Positions 1-8,085 of a stretch of DNA of 64,000 nt are shown piece after piece. The position numbers were made by a program, and so were the translations under genes. Source of the stretch: Aliidiomarina minuta (GTDB lineage Bacteria > Pseudomonadota > Gammaproteobacteria > Enterobacterales > Alteromonadaceae); contig NZ_PIPL01000003.1 in assembly GCF_003987145.1 (NCBI RefSeq), positions 248,001 to 312,000 on the forward strand, read 5' to 3'. Under the pieces are notes generated by a model, which had not been told where the DNA came from, made no database searches, and saw nothing but the letters and a program-made list of their open reading frames with translations. Every line of letters starts with the position of its first letter. Position 1 is the stretch's first letter.

Positions 1-221
1 CAGCTGGGTATTATAGCTACAAGTGGGCTGAAGTTTTGTCTGCAGACGCCTTTTCTCGCTTTGAAGAAGAAGGCATTTTTAATCAGCAGGTTGGGCAGGA
101 CTTCTTACACGCCATTTTGGAGCGAGGCGGTAGTGATGATGCGATGCAGTTGTTCAAAAAATTTCGTGGTCGCGAACCGGATATATCCGCTTTATTGCGT
201 CATTCAGGTATAGCGGCCTGA
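1..221 (+). CDS. prlC: Oligopeptidase A (M3 family), C-terminal fragment
   Basis: This is the last 72 codons of a gene that begins before the window; the reading frame is open from base 3. The residues GYYSYKWAEVLSADAFSRFE followed by a GQDF segment and FKKFRGREP near the end are the typical C-terminus of thimet-type zinc oligopeptidases (M3, PrlC/OpdA). These are cytosolic enzymes that degrade peptides, including cleaved signal peptides. The HEXXH zinc site lies upstream and is not visible. The gene converges on the DUF2970 gene, with only 22 bases between them and no clear terminator. An internal TTG at 36 could be mistaken for a start, but the upstream codons match the family. Confidence 0.9.
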   Translation, partial: AGYYSYKWAEVLSADAFSRFEEEGIFNQQVGQDFLHAILERGGSDDAMQLFKKFRGREPDISALLRHSGIAA

Positions 222-243
222 AACTGAAAAATCAGTAGCGGCG

Positions 244-462
244 TCAGATGGCGCCGCTGACTTTCAGTACAGTACGAACGACAAAGCCCACACTCAGTAA
301 CATCAGTACGATAAGGACGATGCCCACTATGATATAGGGGGCCGGACTACCGTGAGAAAAATCACGTAAGCGCGCCTTTTCGGTTTGCACACCAAAGAAG
401 GCGGCTACTACGCTAAAAAATACCTGTAACAGGTTGGGGCGCTTTTTCTCAGGTTCACTCAT
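244..462 (-). CDS. DUF2970 family small membrane protein
   Basis: This 72-residue protein has a basic N-terminus (EKKRPNLLQVFFSVVAAFFGVQ) and one strong membrane segment at about residues 44-64 (IIVGIVLIVLMLLSVGFVVR). The pattern LLQVxxSVxAAFFGVQ is the DUF2970 signature as I remember it. The family is small, widespread in proteobacteria and has no known function. Its ATG overlaps the stop of the upstream minus-strand gene (ATGA, 459-462), so the two are probably translationally coupled. Confidence 0.8.
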   Translation of the reverse strand: MSEPEKKRPNLLQVFFSVVAAFFGVQTEKARLRDFSHGSPAPYIIVGIVLIVLMLLSVGFVVRTVLKVSGAI

Positions 463-770
463 TTGTTGGTATATTGATTATCGGTTTGCTTTGCTGAAAA
501 CATCAATTCAATCAAATCCAGATAATGGAATTGGAAGGAGCGGCTACTAGCGAGCCAGCGTGGCCAACTTAGGCCATCTCCTTTCTCTCCTGGAGCTAAA
601 TCCAGCTGCTTACAATCGTAATCTGATGAGGGTGAGGACGTAACCCCATCCAGATGAACGCAAGGTTGATCTGCGGAAGCCATTAAATGAGCAGAGGTTT
701 GCGTACCGACTACTACTGAGCCGAAGACCAGCACGGTGCCAAGCATCAACATCAGAGGTACATTTTTCAT
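459..770 (-). CDS. Hypothetical single-pass exported or membrane protein
   Basis: This is a protein of about 103 residues that I do not recognise. It begins MKNVPLMLMLGTVLVFGSVVVG, a signal peptide or signal anchor. A short region with two cysteines (QPCVHLDG and DYDCKQLD) follows, which would be periplasmic. The frame stays open up to an ATG at 782, but the ATG at 770 places the hydrophobic segment at the N-terminus, so I prefer it. It overlaps the DUF2970 gene by four bases. The two cysteines could form one disulfide. It could be lineage-specific. Confidence 0.5.
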   Translation of the reverse strand: MKNVPLMLMLGTVLVFGSVVVGTQTSAHLMASADQPCVHLDGVTSSPSSDYDCKQLDLAPGEKGDGLSWPRWLASSRSFQFHYLDLIELMFSAKQTDNQYTNK

Positions 771-797
771 AGTCGGACCCATTTATAAGGTTGAAAG

Positions 798-830
798 TTT
801 TACATTGGTTAATTTAACACCAATGTAAAA
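798..830. promoter_or_regulatory. Perfect 12-bp inverted repeat between divergent genes
   Basis: The arms are TTTTACATTGGT (798-809) and ACCAATGTAAAA (819-830), separated by nine AT-rich bases. The T-run precedes the stem and the A-run follows it, the reverse of an intrinsic terminator, so an operator is more likely. It lies between the minus-strand pair ending at 770 and rpe at 902 and could control either. I do not recognise the cognate regulator. Confidence 0.4.
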
Positions 831-901
831 ACAGATCTACAGGTGAATGAAAGCCCTGCTACTGATAAACTATCGCCACTTTTGTGCAGGACTCTGGATA
901 T

Positions 902-1576
902 ATGACCATGCAGAATAATGATTACTTGATTGCCCCTTCGATTTTATCCGCCGACTTTGCTCGCCTTGGAGAGGAAGTGGATAATGTGCTGGCCGCTGGT
1001 GCTGATGTAGTTCACTTTGATGTGATGGATAATCATTTTGTGCCTAACCTGACCATAGGCCCCATGATTTGTGATGCTTTGCGTAAGCATGGGGTAACTG
1101 CGCCTATAGACGTTCATCTTATGGTTGAGCCGGTAGACCGAATTATTCCTGATTTCGCTAAAGCGGGTGCTTCTATTATTACCTTTCATCCGGAAGCCTC
1201 CACCCATATCGACCGCACTTTGCAGCTAATTAAAGATCAGGGCTGTCAGGCCGGATTGGTTTTTAATCCCGCCACGCCCCTGCATTATCTGGATTATGTG
1301 ATGGATAAAGTGGACGTTATTTTACTCATGTCAGTGAATCCTGGTTTTGGTGGTCAGTCCTTTATTCCTACTACGCTGGATAAATTACGGGAAGTACGTA
1401 AGCGCATTGATGTTAGTGGTCGTTCGATACGCTTAGAAGTTGATGGCGGTGTAAAAGTCGATAACATTCGTGACATTGCAGATGCTGGGGCTGATATGTT
1501 TGTTGCTGGTTCTGCTATTTTTGGTCAGCCCGATTACAAACAAGTCATTCAGGCCATGCGCGAACAACTGAAATAA
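902..1576 (+). CDS. rpe: Ribulose-phosphate 3-epimerase
   Basis: This cytosolic enzyme interconverts ribulose 5-phosphate and xylulose 5-phosphate in the pentose phosphate pathway. The TIM-barrel family signatures are all present: LIAPSILSADFARLGEE near the N-terminus, VVHFDVMDNHFVPNLTIGP, DVHLMVEP, MSVNPGFGGQSFIP and LEVDGGV, including the metal-binding histidines and aspartates. The frame extends to a GTG at 884, but ATG at 902 or 908 fits the normal N-terminus (MxxYLIAPSIL). About 224 residues is the usual length. It is followed 23 bases later by trpS. The gph gene found between rpe and trpS in E. coli is absent here. Confidence 0.95.
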   Translation: MTMQNNDYLIAPSILSADFARLGEEVDNVLAAGADVVHFDVMDNHFVPNLTIGPMICDALRKHGVTAPIDVHLMVEPVDRIIPDFAKAGASIITFHPEASTHIDRTLQLIKDQGCQAGLVFNPATPLHYLDYVMDKVDVILLMSVNPGFGGQSFIPTTLDKLREVRKRIDVSGRSIRLEVDGGVKVDNIRDIADAGADMFVAGSAIFGQPDYKQVIQAMREQLK

Positions 1577-1599
1577 ATTTATATAAGGTATAAAAACAC

Positions 1600-2607
1600 A
1601 TGAACAAGCCAGTCGTACTCAGTGGGTGTCAGCCATCCGGTCAGCTTACTATCGGTAATTACATGGGGGCACTGCGCCAGTGGGTGACCATGCAGGACTC
1701 ACATGACTGCAAATTTATGCTGGTCGATCTGCACGCTATTACCGTACGGCAGGACGCTAAAGCATTACGTCAGGCTTCTCTGGACGGTCTTGCTTTGTAT
1801 ATTGCCTGTGGTCTGGATCCAGCCAAAAGTACTATTTTCCTGCAGTCTCATGTGCCCGAGCATACTCAGCTAGCCTGGATTTTAAACTGTTATACGCAGA
1901 TGGGTGAGCTTAATCGCATGACCCAATACAAAGATAAATCAGCGAAAAGTGAAGCCAATATGAATGCGGGGTTATTTACTTATCCTGTGCTTATGGCCGC
2001 TGATATTCTTTTGTACAATGCGAATCAGGTACCTGTTGGCAACGATCAGAAGCAGCATCTGGAGCTGGCGCGGGATATCGCCACTCGTTTTAATAATATC
2101 TATGGTGAGACTTTTGTGGTGCCGGACCCTTTTATTCCTGAACACGGCGCACGCATTATGAGCCTGCAGGATCCGCTAAAGAAAATGTCTAAGTCAGATG
2201 ATAATGCCAATAATTTCATTGGTTTGCTGGAAGAACCAAAGAAAATAGCGAAAAAAATAAAACGTGCGGTAACCGATTCTGACGAGCAGGCACGCATTTA
2301 TTTTGACCCTGAAGAAAAACCAGGGGTATCTAATTTACTGACTTTATTATCAGGTGCTACCGGACGCAGTATTGTTGACTTAGTACCTGAATATGAAGGC
2401 AAAATGTATGGTCATTTAAAAGGCGATGTGGCGGATGCGGTAGTGGCTATGCTGGAACCTGTGCAGCAGCGATATTTTGAGTTGCGCGAGGACCGGGCTG
2501 CGCTGGATGAAATCATGCGTAATGGCGCCGACAAAGCTCGTGAGTCAGCAGCAGCTACTCTTGCGCAGGTATATGACACTGTGGGATTTGTGGTGCCATC
2601 CAGATAA
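1600..2607 (+). CDS. trpS: Tryptophanyl-tRNA synthetase
   Basis: This class I aminoacyl-tRNA synthetase charges tRNA-Trp. It has the HIGH-like motif in SGCQPSGQLTIGNYMGAL (residues about 8-25), the tryptophan-pocket region MTQYKDK, the GNDQKQHLELARDIA stretch and the KMSKS loop (KKMSKSDDN, about residue 195). The length of 335 residues is normal. An ATAAGG sequence lies upstream of the ATG. It appears co-transcribed with rpe. A hairpin just after the stop serves both this gene and the convergent thioredoxin gene. Confidence 0.97.
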   Translation: MNKPVVLSGCQPSGQLTIGNYMGALRQWVTMQDSHDCKFMLVDLHAITVRQDAKALRQASLDGLALYIACGLDPAKSTIFLQSHVPEHTQLAWILNCYTQMGELNRMTQYKDKSAKSEANMNAGLFTYPVLMAADILLYNANQVPVGNDQKQHLELARDIATRFNNIYGETFVVPDPFIPEHGARIMSLQDPLKKMSKSDDNANNFIGLLEEPKKIAKKIKRAVTDSDEQARIYFDPEEKPGVSNLLTLLSGATGRSIVDLVPEYEGKMYGHLKGDVADAVVAMLEPVQQRYFELREDRAALDEIMRNGADKARESAAATLAQVYDTVGFVVPSR

Positions 2608-2621
2608 GGCTGACACCTATT

Positions 2622-2659
2622 AAAATGCGGTGCTCAGTCTAACTTACGCACCGCATTTT
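2622..2659. terminator. Bidirectional intrinsic terminator
   Basis: A perfect 12-bp stem (AAAATGCGGTGC at 2622-2633, complement at 2648-2659) lies between the convergent trpS and TlpA-like genes, flanked by A- and T-tracts. Its right half overlaps the final codons of the minus-strand gene. Confidence 0.7.
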
Positions 2660-3434
2660 CCAGAGTTGCCGCACTGAATTCACCGATGTGGGTTGTATTG
2701 AGTCGCCCCTCAGAGTCAAAGAACAGCGTGGTAGGCAGCGCGTAAGAGCCTATCGCATCACTTATTTCCGAGTTTTTATCGAGCAACACGTGGGGCAGGT
2801 TGAGCCCCTGCTCCTGCAAAAAGTTTTCTACCAACTCTGAATCTTCGCCCTGATTAATCGTTAAGAAGGCCACTTCTGGCCATTTTGCCGCCGCATCCTC
2901 CAGCAAGGGCATTTCGCGCACGCAAGGCGGACACCAGCTCGCCCAAAGGTTAATAACTACAGGTTGCCCGGCAAAATCCTGGCTAAGATTAACCGATTCC
3001 TGTTGTAGGTTATAAAGAGAGGCCTGAGGAAATTCGGTTTGTTGTATCTGATACTGAAACAGTAAAGAGAGTAAAACCCCCGCCGTAACACCACCAAGGC
3101 TGGCCGTCGCGATAGCCTTACGAGCCAGAGGATAGCGGCGCAGTTCGTAAAGGCCCCAGGCTATACCTGCAATAAAGCCCGCGATCAGATTGAACCCCCC
3201 GTCACGTACGTTAAATATCTGCCACGGAGCACTGAAATAGCTATCGTAATAAATTATTACAAAAACGAGTCGGGCACTGATTAGTGCGACCGCTATAATT
3301 CTGAACACAGCATCTGCCGCTCCGACGTTCTGACGTCTACCAAGCCACCAGGCAATTGCCAGCGCCAGAACGCAGCTGAACAGGAAGATAAGGTGTTGGG
3401 TAGCGAAGGCAAAGGGTCCTGCAGTGACAGACAT
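2634..3434 (-). CDS. Membrane-anchored TlpA/ResA-type thiol-disulfide oxidoreductase with Lgt-like N-terminal half
   Basis: The 266-residue protein has two parts. Residues about 1-125 form several membrane segments; the arrangement ISARLVFVIIYYDSYF...NVRDGGFNLIAGFIAG resembles prolipoprotein diacylglyceryl transferase (Lgt). Residues about 140-266 are a thioredoxin fold with the active site W-C168-P-P-C171 and a cis-proline segment (YALPTTLFF), as in TlpA and ResA reductases. The C-terminal domain should face the periplasm and reduce or isomerise disulfides, for instance during cytochrome c maturation. The true Lgt catalytic signature is incomplete, so lipoprotein modification is unlikely. 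It is divergent from the TraB-like gene. Confidence 0.8.
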   Translation of the reverse strand: MSVTAGPFAFATQHLIFLFSCVLALAIAWWLGRRQNVGAADAVFRIIAVALISARLVFVIIYYDSYFSAPWQIFNVRDGGFNLIAGFIAGIAWGLYELRRYPLARKAIATASLGGVTAGVLLSLLFQYQIQQTEFPQASLYNLQQESVNLSQDFAGQPVVINLWASWCPPCVREMPLLEDAAAKWPEVAFLTINQGEDSELVENFLQEQGLNLPHVLLDKNSEISDAIGSYALPTTLFFDSEGRLNTTHIGEFSAATLENAVRKLD

Positions 3435-3555
3435 AAAGTCTCCGTGTTGTTATGATTTTTACATAGCTTACCTGCTGAAGCTGGCAAGGACTATAGTAAG
3501 CTAAGCCTTTAGCTCATGTGAGTACTGATTTTAAAAATAAGTATACAAGGAAAAG

Positions 3556-4419
3556 ATGATGAATAGATTAATAAAGCTGGCAACATCTATGATGATGCTG
3601 CTTGTACTGAGCGCAGGACCTGCACAGGCGTCACTATTGTGGAAAGTAAGCGGTAATGAGCTGACTCAGCCTTCTTATCTATTTGGCACTATTCACGTAA
3701 TCTGTGAAGACCGTTTTATCATGAACGACGCCATTGAAGACGCATTTGAGCAAAGTGAAACATTGGTAATGGAGCTGGATATTAGCGCTCCTGGCACCAT
3801 GCAGAGGCTGCAGGCTCTCATGGTAAACGAAGAGGGTCCTTACCTGGACCGTTATCTGAGTGAAGAGCAGCTTGAAACCATAGATGCCTATTTTCGGGAA
3901 AATTTAGGTGCGGGTGTCGCCCAGCTGGGTGGGCTTAAACCGATGGCGCTGAATTCTATGGTTATGATCGGAGGCTTGCCCTGCGCCGACACTACCTCTT
4001 ATGAAGTTTATTTCATGGAGCAGGCTGATGAGCAGGAAATACCTATTGTAGCGCTGGAAGATGTTGATTTTCAGATGGGGCTGTTTGATGAAATTCCTTT
4101 GCAGGAGCAGGTCGATTGGTTATGGGAAATGATCAGTGATAGCGAAACCGGCGAAGCTTTGATGGAGTCGATGGTTCAGGCCTACGCGGAACAGGATCTG
4201 GACGCACTGATGGAAATCATGATGGATGATCCTCAGTTCAATCACTATATGGAAATGTTTATTGATGAACGTAACCGCAACTGGGTTGCGCCTTTGCGTG
4301 AGCAGATGCATGAAAGCTCTGCCTTTATAGCGGTAGGTGCCGGGCATTTGCCGGGCGATCAGGGGCTGGTTAACTTATTGCGTGAAGCTGGATATGAAGT
4401 TGAGGCAATAGCGCAATAA
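3556..4419 (+). CDS. TraB/GumN family protein, exported
   Basis: The protein has 287 residues, with a signal peptide at about residues 1-25 (LATSMMMLLVLSAGPAQA|S). It has family marks: LLWKVSGNELTQPSYLFGTIHV near the mature N-terminus and VGAGHLPGDQGLVNLLREAGYEV at the C-terminus, whose conserved histidine and glycine define the TraB/GumN fold. Some members are thought to be metal-dependent proteases (Tiki-like), but the function of bacterial ones is not established. An AAGGAAAAG ribosome site precedes a double ATG. It stands alone and is followed by a strong bidirectional terminator. Confidence 0.85.
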   Translation: MMNRLIKLATSMMMLLVLSAGPAQASLLWKVSGNELTQPSYLFGTIHVICEDRFIMNDAIEDAFEQSETLVMELDISAPGTMQRLQALMVNEEGPYLDRYLSEEQLETIDAYFRENLGAGVAQLGGLKPMALNSMVMIGGLPCADTTSYEVYFMEQADEQEIPIVALEDVDFQMGLFDEIPLQEQVDWLWEMISDSETGEALMESMVQAYAEQDLDALMEIMMDDPQFNHYMEMFIDERNRNWVAPLREQMHESSAFIAVGAGHLPGDQGLVNLLREAGYEVEAIAQ

Positions 4420-4433
4420 ATATAGAGCAATAA

Positions 4434-4467
4434 ATAAAACGGCGGGCGCAGAAGTCCGCCGTTTTAT
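4434..4467. terminator. Bidirectional intrinsic terminator
   Basis: A stem with arms ATAAAACGGCGG and CCGCCGTTTTAT around a ten-base loop lies between the convergent TraB-like gene and the persulfide dioxygenase gene, with A/T tracts on both sides. Confidence 0.85.
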
Positions 4468-4476
4468 TGTCTTCTG

Positions 4477-5358
4477 TTATAACTGGTTTAGCGGGACTTT
4501 AAGGTAGATTTTGCCATTACTTTCTACTGGAGGCATTTTCCCAGCACGAATGTTGACCTGAATAGATGGCAGTATCAGGCGTGGCATCTCTAACGTTGCA
4601 TCACGGGCATCTCGCATTGCAACGAACTCCGCTTCAGAAACTTCATCGCGCACGTGAATATTATTGGCTCGCTGTCGGGCAACTGTGGTAAGAAACTCGT
4701 GCGAGCGCCCTTCTGGTGGATAGTCATGGCAGATGTACATCTTAGTATCATCTGGCATAGCTAATAGTTTCTTAATAGAGCGGTACAAGGTTTTCGAGCT
4801 GCCGCCGGGGAAATCGCAGCGCGCAGTACCTACATCAGGCAGGAACATAGTATCACCGACAAAAAGGGCCTGTTCATTGACTACATAAGCGAGATCTGCG
4901 GGCGTATGACCCGGTGTGTGCAAAACCCGGAAGCTCAGTTGACCGACTTTAAACTCTTCGCCATCAGCAAATAAGCGATCAAAATGTGCTCCATTGGGAA
5001 GAAACTCTTTTTCAAGGTTAAAAGTTTCTTTGAATATCTTCTGCACATCTTTGATGTGCTCACCAATACCTACTTTGGCGTTCAGCTGCTGGCACAGATA
5101 GGGGGCAGCAGACAAATGGTCGGCGTGAGCATGAGTTTCTAAGATCCACTCGATAGTAAGCCCTTCTTCATGGACAAAATTCACTATGTTCTGAGCACTG
5201 TCAGTTTTTGTGCGGCCCGACTTATAATCGAAATCGAGCACAGGGTCTATCACCACCCCTTTCCCCTTGGGTTTGTCATAGACTACATAGCTAAAGGTTT
5301 CGCTGTCCTCATCTAAGAACGCTTTGACTATAGGTGCAGGTAAGTTATGGGTGGTCAT
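4477..5358 (-). CDS. Persulfide dioxygenase-like MBL-fold hydrolase (ETHE1/Blh type)
   Basis: This 293-residue cytosolic metallo-beta-lactamase-fold protein has the metal motif ETHAHADHLSA at about residues 95-105, HTPGHTPAD near 160, GDTMFLPDVGTARCDFPGGS near 187 and a late CHDYPPEGR. The ARCDFPGG signature sets ETHE1/Blh persulfide dioxygenases apart from glyoxalase II. The expected reaction is oxidation of glutathione persulfide to sulfite with a single Fe(II), which detoxifies sulfide. No rhodanese or BigR regulator gene is adjacent. Its start faces the cydAB promoter region, so it may share regulatory input with the oxidase; bd oxidases are sulfide-resistant, which makes that pairing sensible, although this is inference. 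Confidence 0.88.
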   Translation of the reverse strand: MTTHNLPAPIVKAFLDEDSETFSYVVYDKPKGKGVVIDPVLDFDYKSGRTKTDSAQNIVNFVHEEGLTIEWILETHAHADHLSAAPYLCQQLNAKVGIGEHIKDVQKIFKETFNLEKEFLPNGAHFDRLFADGEEFKVGQLSFRVLHTPGHTPADLAYVVNEQALFVGDTMFLPDVGTARCDFPGGSSKTLYRSIKKLLAMPDDTKMYICHDYPPEGRSHEFLTTVARQRANNIHVRDEVSEAEFVAMRDARDATLEMPRLILPSIQVNIRAGKMPPVESNGKIYLKVPLNQL

Positions 5359-5681
5359 AATGCCTCCTGAGACATAGATTAACTGGTTGCTTAATTCGTA
5401 TTGTTATATATATATTCTATTTGGTTATTTATCAAGTTATACTGTGTCTGATAAATCGATTGCGATCATGATTAAAATCAATAGTTGAATCGATTAAGAG
5501 CGGTATTGATAAAAACTAGTGAGTCACGCTGAAATTATAGACGTTGTCTTCTAAACTGTAGTTGTTCTACTATTATGCTTGCCCTAATAAAAGTATGGCG
5601 AGTGCGACAATTGGTATCAGGACGCCAGGTTACTACAAGAGTATAGTAGGTGTACTCACTATGAGCTATGAGGAGTAGCTG
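5359..5681. other. 323-bp divergent regulatory region between persulfide dioxygenase and cydA
   Basis: I see no convincing gene here. The region is AT-rich, contains an FNR-type palindrome (5468-5481) and other partial TTGA/ATCAA half-sites, and ends with an AGGAG ribosome site (5671-5675) for cydA. A five-codon ATG...TAG mini-frame starting at 5661 overlaps that ribosome site; I do not think it is functional. Promoters for both flanking genes should lie here. Confidence 0.5.
5468..5481. promoter_or_regulatory. Candidate FNR/ANR-type site
   Basis: ATGAT-TAAA-ATCAA matches the palindrome TTGAT-N4-ATCAA at nine of ten arm positions. It is centred about 116 bases upstream of the persulfide dioxygenase start and about 207 bases upstream of cydA. 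Oxygen control of cydAB by FNR/ANR is well known, so the site is plausible, but it is distant from cydA. Confidence 0.4.
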
Positions 5682-7085
5682 ATGGAACTCGATCCCATTT
5701 TACTTTCGCGAATCCAGTTTGCGTTTGTTGTATCTTTTCACGCCATTTTCCCGGTTTTTACTATAGGTTTAGCTTCCTATATAGCCGTTCTTGAAGGCCT
5801 CTTTTATAAAACTGGCAATAAAGACTGGGAGCGTTTGTCTAAGTTCTGGCTGCAGGTTTTTGCCGTAGTTTTCGGTATGGGCGTGGTGTCCGGCATTGTC
5901 ATGTCATTCCAGTTCGGTACGAATTGGAGTAATTTTTCTTATGCCACCGCTAATTTTCTGGGGCCGGTCCTCAGTTACGAGGTGCTGACTGCCTTTTTCT
6001 TAGAAGCCGCTTTTCTCGGCGTGCTTTTGTTCGGTCGCGATAAAGTTCCGCAGGGCGTCCATTTCTTCTCAGCAATGATGGTGGCAATTGGTACTTTTAT
6101 TTCTTCATTCTGGATCCTGTCCGCCAATAGTTGGATGCATACGCCGGCCGGTGTAGAGATTCGTGAGGGACTCTTTTATGTGACAAGTTGGTCGGAAGCT
6201 ATTTTCAACCCTTCCTTCTGGGTGCGGTTTTTCCACATGGGACTGGCTTCATTCCTGACCGGTGGTTTTGTAGTAGCAGGTGTTAGCGCCTGGTACCTGC
6301 TTTGCAAACGGGATGTTGAAATTCATAAAAAAGCCCTGTCCATGACTCTCTGGTTGTTGCTTTTTATTGCTCCAGCGCAGGTCGTGATGGGCGACATTCA
6401 TGGTTTGAACACGCTTGAACATCAACCTATGAAAGTAGCTGCTATGGAAGGTAACTGGGAAACCAGCCGGGGTGTGCCTTTATTGCTTTTTGCTATCCCG
6501 GACAAGGAAAATCAGACTAACCATTTTGAAGTGGGAATTCCTAAATTAGCCAGCTTGATTCTGAAGCACGATTGGGACGGCGAAGTGCCTGGTTTAAATG
6601 AAGTACCCGTGGAAGAGCAGCCTGTGGTAGGTATTGTATTCTGGGCCTTCCGTATTATGGTTGCTGTGGGCATGTTGATGGTGGTCTTTGCTGTTGCTGG
6701 TCTGTTTATGCGCAAAGGAGGCCGTTATGCGACTTCGCCCTGGTTCTTAAACGGGCTCAGGCTGATGGCCGTGACCCCTTTCATTGCGGTACTTGCCGGT
6801 TGGCTAGTCACGGAAACGGGGCGTGCTCCCTGGCTGGTGTATGAGGTCATGACGCATGCGGAAGGTGTTACCCCTTCGCTCACCGGAGGTATGGCGTTAT
6901 TCACCTTAATTGGTTATATCCTGGTTTATTCCCTGGTATTTGCGGCCGGTATCTATTATCTGATGCGCGTTCTGCGTGTTGGGGCTGAACCGGAAGCTGA
7001 TAAGAAAGATCATCTGCAACGTCCGAAGCGGCCATTATCTGGCGCGGATGCCGCGTGGGAAGAAGGAGTTGAAAATCATGAATGA
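5682..7085 (+). CDS. cydA: Cytochrome bd-type quinol oxidase subunit I, short-Q-loop (CIO) type
   Basis: The 467-residue integral membrane subunit begins DPILLSRIQFAFVVSFHAIFP, with the conserved early histidine (H20) that ligates haem b595. The GRxPW motif is present (TETGRAPWLVYEV) and the quinol-binding Q-loop region (MEGNWETSRGVPLLLFAIPD) is short. E. coli CydA is longer (522 residues) because of its long Q-loop, so this is closer to the cyanide-insensitive oxidase CioA. The enzyme oxidises quinol and reduces O2 without pumping protons. It is the first gene of an overlapping cydABDC set. Confidence 0.93.
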   Translation: MELDPILLSRIQFAFVVSFHAIFPVFTIGLASYIAVLEGLFYKTGNKDWERLSKFWLQVFAVVFGMGVVSGIVMSFQFGTNWSNFSYATANFLGPVLSYEVLTAFFLEAAFLGVLLFGRDKVPQGVHFFSAMMVAIGTFISSFWILSANSWMHTPAGVEIREGLFYVTSWSEAIFNPSFWVRFFHMGLASFLTGGFVVAGVSAWYLLCKRDVEIHKKALSMTLWLLLFIAPAQVVMGDIHGLNTLEHQPMKVAAMEGNWETSRGVPLLLFAIPDKENQTNHFEVGIPKLASLILKHDWDGEVPGLNEVPVEEQPVVGIVFWAFRIMVAVGMLMVVFAVAGLFMRKGGRYATSPWFLNGLRLMAVTPFIAVLAGWLVTETGRAPWLVYEVMTHAEGVTPSLTGGMALFTLIGYILVYSLVFAAGIYYLMRVLRVGAEPEADKKDHLQRPKRPLSGADAAWEEGVENHE

Positions 7086-8085
7086 AGCAGGCTTTGATCT
7101 GGTCTATATCTGGGCGGGCATTATAGCATTTGGCATTATGATGTATGTGCTTATGGACGGTTTTGATCTTGGCTTAGGAATATTATTTCCCTTTGCCCCA
7201 GGTGACGAAGCCCGAGACGTGATGATGAACTCAGTAGCGCCGGTCTGGGATGGCAACGAAACCTGGCTAGTGCTCGGAGGAGCCGGCTTATTAGCGGCTT
7301 TCCCTCTGGTCTACTCGGTGTTTTTGCCCGCTTTGTATATTGGTGTGTTTTTGATGTTAGCGGGCCTTATTTTCCGCGGTATAGCCTTCGAATTTCGTTT
7401 TAAAGCCAAAACGTCACGCTATTTGTGGAACTGGGCTTTTGCGATAGGTTCGACCGTCGCTGCTTTTGCTCAGGGCGCCGTGGTAGGTACCTATATTCAG
7501 GGCTTTGCCACTGAAAACATGATCTATTCTGGTGGCGCATTCGACTGGCTGACACCTTTCACTGTGCTGACTGGCCTGGGTCTGGTGGCCGGTTATGCTC
7601 TGTTAGGGGCAACCTGGCTGATTATGAAATCTGAAGGTTATATTCAGGATTGGGCTTATAAAATCACCCCATGGTTGCTGTTGGCTGTGTTAGTGGTGTT
7701 TGCTCTAATCAGCGTATGGACTCCCTTTATTGATCCCTTTGTGGCCGAACGCTGGTTCTCTCAGGTGTCGGTAATCTGGCTCTTGCCCGTGCTGGCGTTA
7801 GTTTGTATCTGGCGTATCTGGAGTTCGGTACGTCAACGGCGTAATGGGACACCTTTTGTCGCCACTATGGGCATGTTTTTATTTACTTATTTAGGTCTGC
7901 TGGCCAGTAAATTTCCTTATGTGGTACCGCCTACCTATACCCTTTGGGATGCTTCGTCGGCGCATGAGTCACAACTGTTTTTGTTAATTGGTCTGATCTT
8001 CGTAATTCCTTTTGTGCTGGCTTATACGGCCTGGACTTATTGGGTATTCCGCGGCAAGGTTAAAGCGGGTGAGGGTTACCACTAA
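7078..8085 (+). CDS. cydB: Cytochrome bd-type quinol oxidase subunit II
   Basis: This 335-residue subunit starts at the ATG that overlaps the last eight bases of cydA, behind a GAAGGAG site; the frame is open further upstream within cydA, but the family N-terminus (FDLVYIWAGIIAFGIMMYVLMDGFDLGLGILFP) begins here. Further marks are NSVAPVWDGNETWLVLGGAGLLAAFP and the late KFPYVVPPTYTLWDA. It packs against CydA in the inner membrane. The stop is immediately followed by the GTG start of cydD, which indicates coupling. I find no cydX-like small gene after it. Confidence 0.95.
   Translation: MNEAGFDLVYIWAGIIAFGIMMYVLMDGFDLGLGILFPFAPGDEARDVMMNSVAPVWDGNETWLVLGGAGLLAAFPLVYSVFLPALYIGVFLMLAGLIFRGIAFEFRFKAKTSRYLWNWAFAIGSTVAAFAQGAVVGTYIQGFATENMIYSGGAFDWLTPFTVLTGLGLVAGYALLGATWLIMKSEGYIQDWAYKITPWLLLAVLVVFALISVWTPFIDPFVAERWFSQVSVIWLLPVLALVCIWRIWSSVRQRRNGTPFVATMGMFLFTYLGLLASKFPYVVPPTYTLWDASSAHESQLFLLIGLIFVIPFVLAYTAWTYWVFRGKVKAGEGYH

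Noticed and set aside
2634..3434. Calling the TlpA-like protein a true Lgt enzyme
   Set aside because: Only the membrane half is similar and the Lgt catalytic signature appears incomplete; the CPPC thioredoxin domain defines the protein.
5661..5678. Five-codon ATG...TAG mini-frame before cydA
   Set aside because: It overlaps the cydA ribosome site and such short frames are common by chance; no leader-peptide features such as codon runs.
6976..7077. 34-codon N-terminal extension of cydB inside cydA
   Set aside because: The extension does not match the family; GAAGGAG and the conserved start place translation at 7078.
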